Virus record (IMG/VR): IMGVR_UViG_3300023199_000051
Span: 1-64,000 of that record
From: a virus
DNA length: 64,000 nt
Reading direction: 5' to 3' (one strand)
The notes beneath the pieces were generated by a model that saw only the letters and a list, made by a program, of their open reading frames with translations, did no database searches and was not told where the DNA came from. Below are positions 31,953 to 39,047 of this stretch, piece after piece. The translations under genes were made by a program, and so were the position numbers. Each line of letters opens with the position of its first letter. The first letter of the stretch is position 1.

Positions 31953-32582
31953 ATGAGCCAGCCCCACAACCAGTTCGCGCGCGTCGACCTCGGACTTCCG
32001 CCGCAGATGAATGCCCGTCCGCGTCCCATCCGCTCGATGTTCCCTGGCGGTCCTGGGTTCGACAACCTCTTGCTGCCCGACTTCCAGCGCGAATACGTGT
32101 GGGAACCAAAGCAGGCAGCCGCCTACCTCAACAGCGTTCTGCGCGGTGTGCCTGGTGGCTCCTACCTCTTCTGGCGCCCCCAGCTACGCGGCGTCATCTA
32201 CGTCGTGGACGGGCAGCAGCGCCTCACCACGCTGGGCGCTCCGATCAAGCGCAGCGACGGCGACATCAACAAGCCACACGATGAGGTCCGGTTCTCGCTG
32301 GAGACGATGCGATTCGCGGTAGAACCACGCGGCAAGTCCGTGCACCTCCGACTCGTCACCTACGGCGGCCTGCACACACGGGCCGCGCTTGAAGCACTGC
32401 CACGGCATCTCCAGAACGTCGTCATGGAGGTCCGACGTCGCATGCAGGACCACCGCACCCCGGTCATCACCATGACCGAGTGCAGCGCCGAGGACGTGGC
32501 CGAAGCGTTCATCAACCTCAACGCAGGCGGAACCCCGTTCGATCGAGGCATGATCGAGAAGCTGCTGGGAGAGCTGGCGTGA
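31953..32582 (+). CDS. DUF262 (GmrS-N/ParB-like) protein
   Basis: 209 residues. LPDFQREYVWEPKQAAAYLN, then GSYLFWR and VVDGQQRLTTLG (DGQQR) are the signature of DUF262, the ParB-like nuclease-family domain of GmrSD-type enzymes; FINLNAGGTPFDRGMIEKLL matches the following helix. The DUF1524 HNH partner is absent. In defence enzymes this domain hydrolyses NTP and cleaves DNA. Alone in a phage it could be an anti-defence, DNA-processing or regulatory protein. The start follows GGAG. Confidence 0.75.
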   Translation: MSQPHNQFARVDLGLPPQMNARPRPIRSMFPGGPGFDNLLLPDFQREYVWEPKQAAAYLNSVLRGVPGGSYLFWRPQLRGVIYVVDGQQRLTTLGAPIKRSDGDINKPHDEVRFSLETMRFAVEPRGKSVHLRLVTYGGLHTRAALEALPRHLQNVVMEVRRRMQDHRTPVITMTECSAEDVAEAFINLNAGGTPFDRGMIEKLLGELA

Positions 32583-32624
32583 GCGTGTCGGAGCTTCCGC
32601 GGTCGACACCCTGATTTGACAGGA

Positions 32625-32725
32625 GTGCACGAAAGCGCAGGGCACTACGCCACTACCAGCTGTCTGATGTCTGGTGTATCACAGCAGGCTACATTGTAGG
32701 GGCTGGCGGGATGATCCTGTCAGCC
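32625..32725 (+). promoter_or_regulatory. promoter module P5 with leader hairpin
   Basis: Upstream box GTGCACGAAAG at 32625, core 32675-32695, -10 TACATT at 32690 (65 bases from the box). The leader stem is GGCTGGC (32701-32707) with GTCAGCC (32719-32725), with one G-U pair and a shorter loop than the others. The ATG is at 32747. Confidence 0.7.
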
Positions 32726-32746
32726 AGACGCAACGGAGACCCCCTG

Positions 32747-33025
32747 ATGAGTGACAAACCTGCTGTTCTGACGCTGACCGAGCTGAAGCGCCGCGCTGAC
32801 GAAGCTGGTACTGACATCGAGCTGTGGGACCGGGACTCTGGCTTCGTCCAGTTCGAGACCGAAGTCAATGGCGAGTGGCTGGGCAGCCAGTGGTACGACA
32901 TCTCCACCCTTCCGCCCTGGGCGCGGGCGATCGTCAACGGCGACCTGGAGGCTCGTAGCCAGGTCCCCTCCGACCACAACGCTCGCATGGCCGAGCGTCG
33001 CCAGCTGGGCCTGGTGCGCTTCTAG
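32747..33025 (+). CDS. small hypothetical protein
   Basis: 92 residues with CGGAG eight bases before the ATG. LTLTELKRRADEAGTDIELW, then strands and a helix rich in Trp (WLGSQWYDISTLPPWARAIV). First gene of the P5 operon. No family recognised. Confidence 0.5.
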   Translation: MSDKPAVLTLTELKRRADEAGTDIELWDRDSGFVQFETEVNGEWLGSQWYDISTLPPWARAIVNGDLEARSQVPSDHNARMAERRQLGLVRF

Positions 33026-33070
33026 CCGACACCGACACCAACACCGACACCGACACCGACACCGACACCC
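33026..33070 (+). repeat. hexanucleotide tandem repeat (GACACC)
   Basis: About seven copies of GACACC, one with an A substitution (AACACC), fill the gap between the stop of the preceding gene and the GGAGG ahead of the next. Copy-number change would alter intergenic spacing but not a reading frame. Confidence 0.85.
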
Positions 33071-33081
33071 TGGAGGCTTCC

Positions 33082-33570
33082 ATGCCCGACAAGGCCAAGC
33101 TCGACAAGACCCTTCTGCGCTTCCACCGGCGCCTCAACCAACCCGAATGCCTGCTTGTCATGGCGCTGCTGCGGCGTGCCGCTGCGGACTGCTTCGTGGT
33201 CGCCGGGCTCAACGACTGCAACGAGCCAGTGTACACCCGACGCGACCGGCCGGGTCTGCTGTGCAGCAAGGGCTTCAGCTTCCGGCTGCGGCACTTCGGA
33301 AACAATGCCGATCTGTCCAGCAACGCCCGCACCGAGTTCATCCTCAACCTCTCCCAGGGAGACACCACGGCAGCTTTCCACCGAGGCGCGGTCGGGTGGG
33401 CTCGCAAAGCACTGGAGCTGCTGACGGCCGAGGCGCGACAGCACTCGCCGAAGCCCCGACCCACCCTCTACGAAGGCGACATGCTGGGCCTGATTGGGCT
33501 GGCCGAGGGGGACTTGGAGCGCCTCGAAGCCGTCGATCGCACCGTCGGACCCTACATCACCAGGAGCTGA
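33082..33570 (+). CDS. hypothetical protein
   Basis: 162 residues, starting after the hexamer repeat and GGAGG. N-terminal helices (DKTLLRFHRRLNQPECLLVM; LLRRAAADCFVVAGLND) and a strand-rich middle are followed by a helical end. Unknown function. Confidence 0.55.
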   Translation: MPDKAKLDKTLLRFHRRLNQPECLLVMALLRRAAADCFVVAGLNDCNEPVYTRRDRPGLLCSKGFSFRLRHFGNNADLSSNARTEFILNLSQGDTTAAFHRGAVGWARKALELLTAEARQHSPKPRPTLYEGDMLGLIGLAEGDLERLEAVDRTVGPYITRS

Positions 33571-33573
33571 GCC

Positions 33574-34149
33574 GTGAAGCTGTCCAATGCCATGCGCCGC
33601 GAGCTGCACCGCTACACGCTTCATCAGCGCGGCTGGAAGGGTGAGCGCCCCTCGTACTACCGAGCCTCCAACGCTGGGGAGCGTGCGCTCCTCTTCAAGA
33701 CCGCCCTCCTCAAGCAATCTGCCGAAGCGCTCGTCCGCCGCGGGCTGCTGGAGAGTACGGAGGTTCGAGAGGACTCCCCCTACGTACCTGAGCGAGAGCA
33801 GAATCGTATCAGGGTGTACCGCCTCACCGACAAGGGATGGAGCACTGTGGTCAAGGATCGCGGCTGGCTGGCCTTTGACAAGACGGGCTCTGGCGCTGAT
33901 ACCAACTACGTGCTCACGGGACCCGACGGCAGGCGCCTCGGCATCGCTACTGCTATCCCCTACATCAGCCCCTGCACATGCGGCTACGAGTGCCAGGAGG
34001 CTGGTGAGTGTGTCAACCCCGATGGGGTGTACCGGGGCACTAAGGGTTGGCGCCTCTTCCCCGGCGGCGACGTCGTGGTCGACAATCTCTCCATGGCCCG
34101 CGAGGCGCTGCTCGACTTGTGTCTTCCGCTGGAGCGTGGCAATGGGTGA
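33574..34149 (+). CDS. hypothetical protein with winged-helix-like segment; in-frame extension beyond the stop
   Basis: 191 residues from GTG. LKQSAEALVRRGLLESTEVR and then RVYRLTDKGWSTVV look like a recognition helix and wing. A Cys cluster (CTCGYECQEAGEC) follows near residue 132. The TGA at 34147-34149 is followed in the same frame by 26 more sense codons (HIFEGSPGAPGTLERLEKLA and on) to TAG at 34228-34230. This tail looks protein-like, so readthrough or a recent nonsense change is possible. Confidence 0.6.
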   Translation: MKLSNAMRRELHRYTLHQRGWKGERPSYYRASNAGERALLFKTALLKQSAEALVRRGLLESTEVREDSPYVPEREQNRIRVYRLTDKGWSTVVKDRGWLAFDKTGSGADTNYVLTGPDGRRLGIATAIPYISPCTCGYECQEAGECVNPDGVYRGTKGWRLFPGGDVVVDNLSMAREALLDLCLPLERGNG

Positions 34150-34238
34150 ATCCGACATATCTTCGAGGGCTCTCCTGGGGCTCCCGGCACGCTGGAGCGG
34201 CTGGAGAAGCTGGCCCGAGTCATCGAGTAGTTGTCATA

Positions 34239-34259
34239 TGTGCCACACTAGACTACACT
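34239..34259 (+). promoter_or_regulatory. partial copy of the phage promoter box
   Basis: TGTGCCACACTAGACTACACT keeps the TGTNNCAC and -10 (TACACT) parts of the P-module core. The 65-base upstream box and the leader hairpin are not seen. It precedes the DUF932-like gene at 34284. Confidence 0.55.
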
Positions 34260-34283
34260 GCAACCATACCGAAGGACTGCGAC

Positions 34284-35021
34284 ATGCTCTGCACGCGAAA
34301 CCCGGTCAGCCTCCCGCAGCTGGCCAACATCGAGATCCCAGACGCGACGTCGACCTACCAGCCTGTCTCGCACATCGTGCTGGCTCGGCGCGTGAAGCAT
34401 GCGTTCACCAGGTCCACAGGGCTGCACCTCGAAGACGAGAGGTATGGCACCAGCAAAGCAGGCAAGCGCATGTTTGGTGCGCTCCGCTTCGCGCCTCTCG
34501 ACTATGAGGGCAACCCGGACCGTAGCTCGCCGGTAGCTCTCGCTGTGGGGCTACGCAACAGCTACGACAAGAGCGTGAGCGCTGGTGTGGCCGTCGGCGG
34601 CTCGGTGTTCGTGTGCGACAACCTCTGCTTCGCAGGTTCGGGCATCACCTACATGCGGCGGCACACCCGCCACGTCTGGCATGACCTCGACCGCATCATC
34701 ACCATTGCCGCGGATGGTGCGAAGCGCAAGTACCGCAACCTCCTGGACCAGCTGGAGAGGATGCAGCAAGCTCCCTGCTCCAACGATCGGGCCTACAGAC
34801 TCATCGGGCTCCTGCGCGGTCGCGGGGTGTTGATGCCGTCCATGATGTCCCCGGCCTACGACGCCTGGGACAATCCGCCTCACCCAGACTTCGATGAACC
34901 GACCTTCTGGCGGCTGTACAACGCCTGCAACCACGCGCTGAAGGTCTCGACGGCGGACAGCATGATCGACCGGCACGCCAAGCTCCACCACCTGCTGCTG
35001 AGGAACGCTGATGTCGGTTGA
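34284..35021 (+). CDS. DUF932-like protein
   Basis: 245 residues with GAAGGA eight bases before the ATG. SPVALAVGLRNSYDKSVSAG, then GGSVFVCDNLCFAG, and RRHTRHVWHDLDRII match the conserved core of DUF932 proteins of phages and plasmids (GLRNSYDKS...VFVCDNL.F...KHT). A helical C-terminus follows. The family is linked to phage or plasmid biology but its reaction is unknown. Confidence 0.75.
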   Translation: MLCTRNPVSLPQLANIEIPDATSTYQPVSHIVLARRVKHAFTRSTGLHLEDERYGTSKAGKRMFGALRFAPLDYEGNPDRSSPVALAVGLRNSYDKSVSAGVAVGGSVFVCDNLCFAGSGITYMRRHTRHVWHDLDRIITIAADGAKRKYRNLLDQLERMQQAPCSNDRAYRLIGLLRGRGVLMPSMMSPAYDAWDNPPHPDFDEPTFWRLYNACNHALKVSTADSMIDRHAKLHHLLLRNADVG

Positions 35022-35739
35022 TCGTGAGCTGCTCTGGAAGGCGTGGCCTGACGGCTACCTGGCCGCACGCGGTGTAAGCACCATCGGCGGCTGGAGGTGC
35101 CTTAGCGTGGTGCTGCCCCGAGACCCGGCAGAGGTCGCGAAAGACCTTGAAGACTTTGTCCGTGGCAATGCGATGGAGCAAGATGAAAGTGGCTTCATCT
35201 GGGACTCCAACGGCTACATACATTCCCCTGATGCCTTCTCTGAGGATGTAGCTGTCCCGACGAGCCGCTGGACTGATGACGTGCATGCCTGCACCGGATC
35301 GATGCAGCTGTCCCACGTCGTCGTGTCTGATCCTGATCACTGGGTTGCCCTCGACGATCTCATCTGTGAAGCCCTAGACCGCGGAGACCTCCTCCCCAAC
35401 GTCGACCCTGCAGACCGCGCGACATGGGCGTGCCTACTTGAAGACCTTGCCGAGGCTTTAGGTGATCGGTTCGAGCGCCCCGTTGCAGCAAATGATGCCA
35501 TCACAGCCTACGTGTGGAAGACCAACTGCTGCGATGGCCGGGAGGACAGCATCGAGATGCTGCAGTGGCGTCTGGAGGCACACACCTTCCAGGGCTTGGT
35601 GTGGGTCTTCCACTTTGATTACGACATCGACACTGACGATCCCGCCGAAGCTCTCGTCCGAGCCCGTATCCAAGTGCGGGAAGGACGGGGGGCCCCTGGA
35701 TCCCAGGGGACCAGTACCTCCCAGGGGCCACAACAGTGA
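35011..35739 (+). CDS. acidic hypothetical protein
   Basis: 242 residues. It is rich in Asp, Trp and Cys (WACLLEDLAEALGDRFERPV; CCDGREDSIEMLQWRLEAH). The C-terminus is a Gly/Ser/Gln linker. It overlaps the DUF932-like gene by 11 bases and the next by four. No family is recognised. Confidence 0.55.
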   Translation: MSVDRELLWKAWPDGYLAARGVSTIGGWRCLSVVLPRDPAEVAKDLEDFVRGNAMEQDESGFIWDSNGYIHSPDAFSEDVAVPTSRWTDDVHACTGSMQLSHVVVSDPDHWVALDDLICEALDRGDLLPNVDPADRATWACLLEDLAEALGDRFERPVAANDAITAYVWKTNCCDGREDSIEMLQWRLEAHTFQGLVWVFHFDYDIDTDDPAEALVRARIQVREGRGAPGSQGTSTSQGPQQ

Positions 35740-35966
35740 GCGGCGAGAAGTCTACAGCGCACAAGACGGTCACCTACAGGAGCGGCCCCGAAGGGGAGGG
35801 GTGCCTCATTGCTGTCGCCCTCTTCAGTGTGACATGCAGTGGGCTCATCCCCATTGGAGCCAGCCTCAACCGAATTGCCGCGGCCATCAACAACTACACT
35901 GAGCAATGCGGCTGCGAAGCGGCCGATCACGAACACCCCCTCAGAGGAGCCTCCGATGAGCACTGA
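35736..35966 (+). CDS. small membrane protein with Cys/His tail
   Basis: 76 residues from GTG. A hydrophobic helix (CLIAVALFSVTCSGLIPIGA, residues ~23-42) is followed by a short polar tail with CGC and several His. Overlaps both neighbours. Probably membrane-bound; role unknown. Confidence 0.5.
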   Translation: MSGEKSTAHKTVTYRSGPEGEGCLIAVALFSVTCSGLIPIGASLNRIAAAINNYTEQCGCEAADHEHPLRGASDEH

Positions 35967-36654
35967 CTGTGGCGACTACGGCGACCCCGGTTCAGCCCCT
36001 ATCCGGGCTGGCGTCACCAACTACGAGATGGACGAAGGGGAACGCTGGCTCGGCTGGGTATCAGGGGTGCCGCTAAACAGGCAACAGGTAGCCCATGGCC
36101 GAAGTCGCTACTTCGACACGCAAGAGGAAGCAGCGGAGTGGGTAGCGCAGCAGCAGGCGGGTGATCCGGTGTTCCGCCTCGGTGACTTGCTGGCCTACCA
36201 GCGCCACCGAGATGGCGAGATCATCGCGGGGGTAGTGCGCACGATCATTCCGATTCCGCATGACTACTGCAAGCAGTGGCCCAAGATGCGCCACTGCCCC
36301 TACGCCTACCGCCTTGCTGTGCCTCCAGATGCAGGGGGGTACCGCACCGTCGATGAGTGCCGTCTGTCGTACTGGCGTGACGGCCCCGATGGCTGGCGGC
36401 AGCTGGCCGACGATCAGGAGGCGCTCCTACATCGCATCCACGAGCACAGAGACACCCCAACTTCGAGCTTCCGCCTCGACACCACAGGCGCACAGCGCGC
36501 CCGAGACATGCGAGCTGCTCGGGGCCTGGCCACGCACGGCTTCGTTCGCATCGAGCGGACCATGGCCACCATCAACAGAACGCGGGCTGATTGCACCCTC
36601 CTGGACCTCACCAGCGCTGGCACCGAGTACGCAGAGAAGCGCTTGTGTCCCTGA
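35956..36654 (+). CDS. hypothetical protein
   Basis: 232 residues. The N-terminal half has strand-rich, Trp-rich sequence (MDEGERWLGWVSGVPLNRQQ), then GDLLAYQRHRDGEIIAGVVR, and the C-terminal third is a basic helix followed by strands. It is preceded by GAGGAG. No family is recognised. Confidence 0.55.
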   Translation: MSTDCGDYGDPGSAPIRAGVTNYEMDEGERWLGWVSGVPLNRQQVAHGRSRYFDTQEEAAEWVAQQQAGDPVFRLGDLLAYQRHRDGEIIAGVVRTIIPIPHDYCKQWPKMRHCPYAYRLAVPPDAGGYRTVDECRLSYWRDGPDGWRQLADDQEALLHRIHEHRDTPTSSFRLDTTGAQRARDMRAARGLATHGFVRIERTMATINRTRADCTLLDLTSAGTEYAEKRLCP

Positions 36655-36977
36655 TGAGCTGTGGCGAGGCGTCCAACCTGATCCTGCACGTACTGTTGCG
36701 GCACCTGGGTAGCCTGGCCCTCTCAAGTGCATCGCCGCCCTGGTACCTGGAGAAAGCCTTCATCCACGTCCCAGGCCTTGCCGGTAAGCGCAGGGCGGCT
36801 GTTGCTACCGAGATGCACCCGGGTACGAGGTTCGTTCGGGTCCGGCCTCACGGCCAGATCTCCATCTTCGACGGTGAGCAGGAACATGTCGTGGACCTGA
36901 GCAGTGTCCGAAGCTCAGGCCAGGCGGCTGCCATCCTAGAAGTGCTGTCCGAGCACTTTCCACCCCTCGGCGAGTAG
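36654..36977 (+). CDS. hypothetical protein
   Basis: 107 residues from the ATG in a TGATG junction; a GTG three codons upstream is possible. The N-terminal helix (NLILHVLLRHLGSLALS) is hydrophobic but short of a clear membrane span. The rest alternates strands. Unknown function. Confidence 0.5.
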   Translation: MSCGEASNLILHVLLRHLGSLALSSASPPWYLEKAFIHVPGLAGKRRAAVATEMHPGTRFVRVRPHGQISIFDGEQEHVVDLSSVRSSGQAAAILEVLSEHFPPLGE

Positions 36978-36982
36978 AGGGC

Positions 36983-37543
36983 ATGTTCGAGCTGTCCCCA
37001 TACCCCATTGCAGGTCCATGGGTCCGGTACAGGGTCGCAGATGGAGATGCGCGCTACCCGGAGCCCGAGATTCCATTGCCCGGCTCCTGGCTTGGCGTAG
37101 TCCCCGAGCACATCCTTAGGGCCATATCCCCCGCCAGCACGGCGGAGAGTGCTAGGGACCAGCTCGCTGACAGTCTGCAGTTCACGTCACACCGGGGCGG
37201 CTCGTTCGCAGCGGTGCACCTAGGCGTGCTGCTGCATCCCTGGACGGCCCTGTCCACCTCACCACGCCACACCCATGCAGCAGGGGCGCTGGTGGTCCGT
37301 GTGGGTGCCGTAGTGGCCGTGCAGCAGACATGGGAGCCCCCGCCCGAGAAGCTCCGCCTTCCCTTCCACGGTGTTGCGGAGGAGATGAAGGCTGTCCAGC
37401 AAGCACGGGACTGGGACAAGCTGTCACTGCTCTGCCCCGACCTCCCCCTGGGAGCCGCACGCCTGGTCATGCTTGGCCAGTGGACCCTTGGAGATCAGAG
37501 ACTTGTCGTCCCCAACCCCGCATTCAGGAAGAACATCGCATGA
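36983..37543 (+). CDS. hypothetical protein
   Basis: 186 residues. Strand-rich first half with PYPIAGPWVRYRVADGDARY and an Ala/Val middle (AGALVVRVGAVVAVQQTWE), ending in helices. It overlaps the MazG-like gene by four bases. No family recognised. Confidence 0.5.
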   Translation: MFELSPYPIAGPWVRYRVADGDARYPEPEIPLPGSWLGVVPEHILRAISPASTAESARDQLADSLQFTSHRGGSFAAVHLGVLLHPWTALSTSPRHTHAAGALVVRVGAVVAVQQTWEPPPEKLRLPFHGVAEEMKAVQQARDWDKLSLLCPDLPLGAARLVMLGQWTLGDQRLVVPNPAFRKNIA

Positions 37544-38091
37544 AGAAAGCCACCGCTGACATCACAGCTTTCCACCGGGCTGGAAATGCCCCTGTCCTCG
37601 ACCACCCGCAGATCCCACCCTCCGATCGGGTTGAGCTGCGCAAGCGTCTCATCCGAGAAGAGGTCGGGGAGACCTTGACCGCCATCGACGAAGAAGACCT
37701 TGTCGAGCTTGCAGACGGCATCGCAGACAGCATCGTCGTTCTCATCGGCACCGCCTTGGAGTACGGCATCCCTCTCGAAGAGGTGTGGGAGGAGGTCCAC
37801 CGGGCGAACATGGACAAGTTCCCACCGTGCAGCAACACGCACTGTCACAGCGGTCGCGTCTACATCTACGATGACAGCCCAAGCTCCACCGATCCGTGTC
37901 CTGACTGCAACGGCCGCGGCACTCAGCTGCTGCTTCGGGATGATGGCAAGATCCTCAAGCCGGAAGGGTGGGAGCCGCCTGACATCGCCAAGGTGCTCTC
38001 AGCGGTCGCCTCGGCCTCCGCCCCGGCCCCCTCCGACGAACCCGAGGGTGACGCGGCCCCTGGAGCCACGTCCTCGGGAGCGTCCTCCTGA
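37540..38091 (+). CDS. MazG/PRA-PH-like pyrophosphohydrolase with zinc knuckle
   Basis: 183 residues. Residues ~5-95 show the all-alpha MazG pattern: FHRAG, LIREEVGETLTAIDEEDLVE, LADGIADSIVVLIGTALEYG, EEVHRANMDKF, with the EExxE and DxxxD metal-ligand positions. Such enzymes hydrolyse (d)NTPs to monophosphates and are common in phages. A C-terminal extension has CSNTHC and PCPDCNGRGT (DnaJ-type knuckle), then a Pro/Ala-rich tail. The last 93 bases overlap the end of the convergent J-domain gene. Confidence 0.8.
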   Translation: MKKATADITAFHRAGNAPVLDHPQIPPSDRVELRKRLIREEVGETLTAIDEEDLVELADGIADSIVVLIGTALEYGIPLEEVWEEVHRANMDKFPPCSNTHCHSGRVYIYDDSPSSTDPCPDCNGRGTQLLLRDDGKILKPEGWEPPDIAKVLSAVASASAPAPSDEPEGDAAPGATSSGASS

Positions 38092-38985
38092 GGTGCGGTG
38101 CTGGCGCCGCCCCGCTGGACGCCCGGTAGGCGGTTGGGTGCCATGCGATGACTGGGTTTGATGCCTACCGGACGCCGTGAACGGAGAGTGGGGACGCTGG
38201 CGTGGGGGTCTGTACCCCTCCATCGGAGGAAGGGGGCGTTGATCGTACAGTACCTCTTCCCACGATGGCTCTGGCTCAGGGGGAGGGGGCGGAGGTGAAG
38301 CGGGCACAGGTAGAGCATGCTCTTGGGCATGGGCGTCACCCATCACGTGGATGTGGACCTCCACACCAGCCCCTGACATGAGGTCTGTGAAGATCCCCTC
38401 GATAGCGTCAGCGATCTCCCGGAAGCTGCTGTCTGGGGGTCGCTCACCGGGATGCACCGCGTGCATGTGGTGGAAGGCCCCCATGATGTCGTCCATGGCA
38501 GCCGACCGCCGATGTCGCCTTGACCGGCGGTGCCGTCCCGGCCCCCGTCCTGGCCCCCGTCCCGGCCCCTGTCCCGCCCCCCGTGCCTGCTGACTGCGCG
38601 CCTTGCGAGCCTTCGCCTCTGCTTCCCTGGCCTTCGCCTCCGCGCGCTGCTGTGCTTCTCGCGCCCTGGCTTGCTGCTCAGCCCATGCTGCAAAGCTGTC
38701 TGGGTCGAACCCGAAGCCGCTGCTGCTAGGAGGGGGAGGTGGTGGAGGGTTCTTTGGCTGCGCCTTGCGCCGCACAGCCTTGAGCCCCTTGAGATAGTCG
38801 TAGGCCGCTTGCTTCTGCTTGAACACACCCTCGTCACCGTCAGGCCGGTCGGGGTGCCATTGCTTGGCTGCCTCCTTCCACGCCTGGCGGAGCGGTCCAC
38901 TCTTCCACGCCTGGAGGTCTTGTTCGGCCGTCTTCCCCTTCAACTCCGGGGCTTCGAGACCGAGCCTCTTGAGGGCTTCGGCCAT
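37999..38985 (-). CDS. J-domain protein with basic low-complexity tail
   Basis: 328 residues from ATG at 38985. LRQAWKEAAKQWHPDRPDGD and then FKQKQAAYDYLKGLK make a J domain with the HPD motif, which would stimulate an Hsp70 ATPase. After a Pro run come an Ala/Arg/Glu coiled helix, a GPGRGPGRGPGRHRRS basic segment, a His-rich part and a Gly/Arg-rich C-terminus. No zinc region or client domain is present. It overlaps the MazG-like gene tail to tail. A phage J protein could recruit host DnaK for assembly or replication. Confidence 0.75.
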   Translation of the reverse strand: MAEALKRLGLEAPELKGKTAEQDLQAWKSGPLRQAWKEAAKQWHPDRPDGDEGVFKQKQAAYDYLKGLKAVRRKAQPKNPPPPPPPSSSGFGFDPDSFAAWAEQQARAREAQQRAEAKAREAEAKARKARSQQARGAGQGPGRGPGRGPGRHRRSRRHRRSAAMDDIMGAFHHMHAVHPGERPPDSSFREIADAIEGIFTDLMSGAGVEVHIHVMGDAHAQEHALPVPASPPPPPPEPEPSWEEVLYDQRPLPPMEGYRPPRQRPHSPFTASGRHQTQSSHGTQPPTGRPAGRRQHRTSGGRSRGRGSRGRVTLGFVGGGRGGGRGDR

Positions 38986-39011
38986 GGTGATCTTCAACGG
39001 CCCTCCTCGAC

Positions 39012-39017
39012 TACACT
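39012..39017 (+). promoter_or_regulatory. candidate -10 (TACACT) for the sulfotransferase-like gene
   Basis: GACTACACTG resembles the -10 part of the site at 34254. It lies 31 bases before the ATG at 39048, which has its own GGGAAG ribosome site. The rest of the core is not conserved. Confidence 0.35.
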
Positions 39018-39047
39018 GTAACGGACACACTGCACGGGAAGCTGCAT

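Noticed and set aside
33026-33070. Repeat array considered as CRISPR
   Set aside because: Six-base units without spacers; this is a microsatellite.
38500-38600. GC-rich repeat CCGGCCCCCGTCC that might be an origin or regulatory iteron
   Set aside because: It codes for the GPGRGPGRGPG tract of the J-domain protein; no AT-rich stretch or iteron pattern is near.
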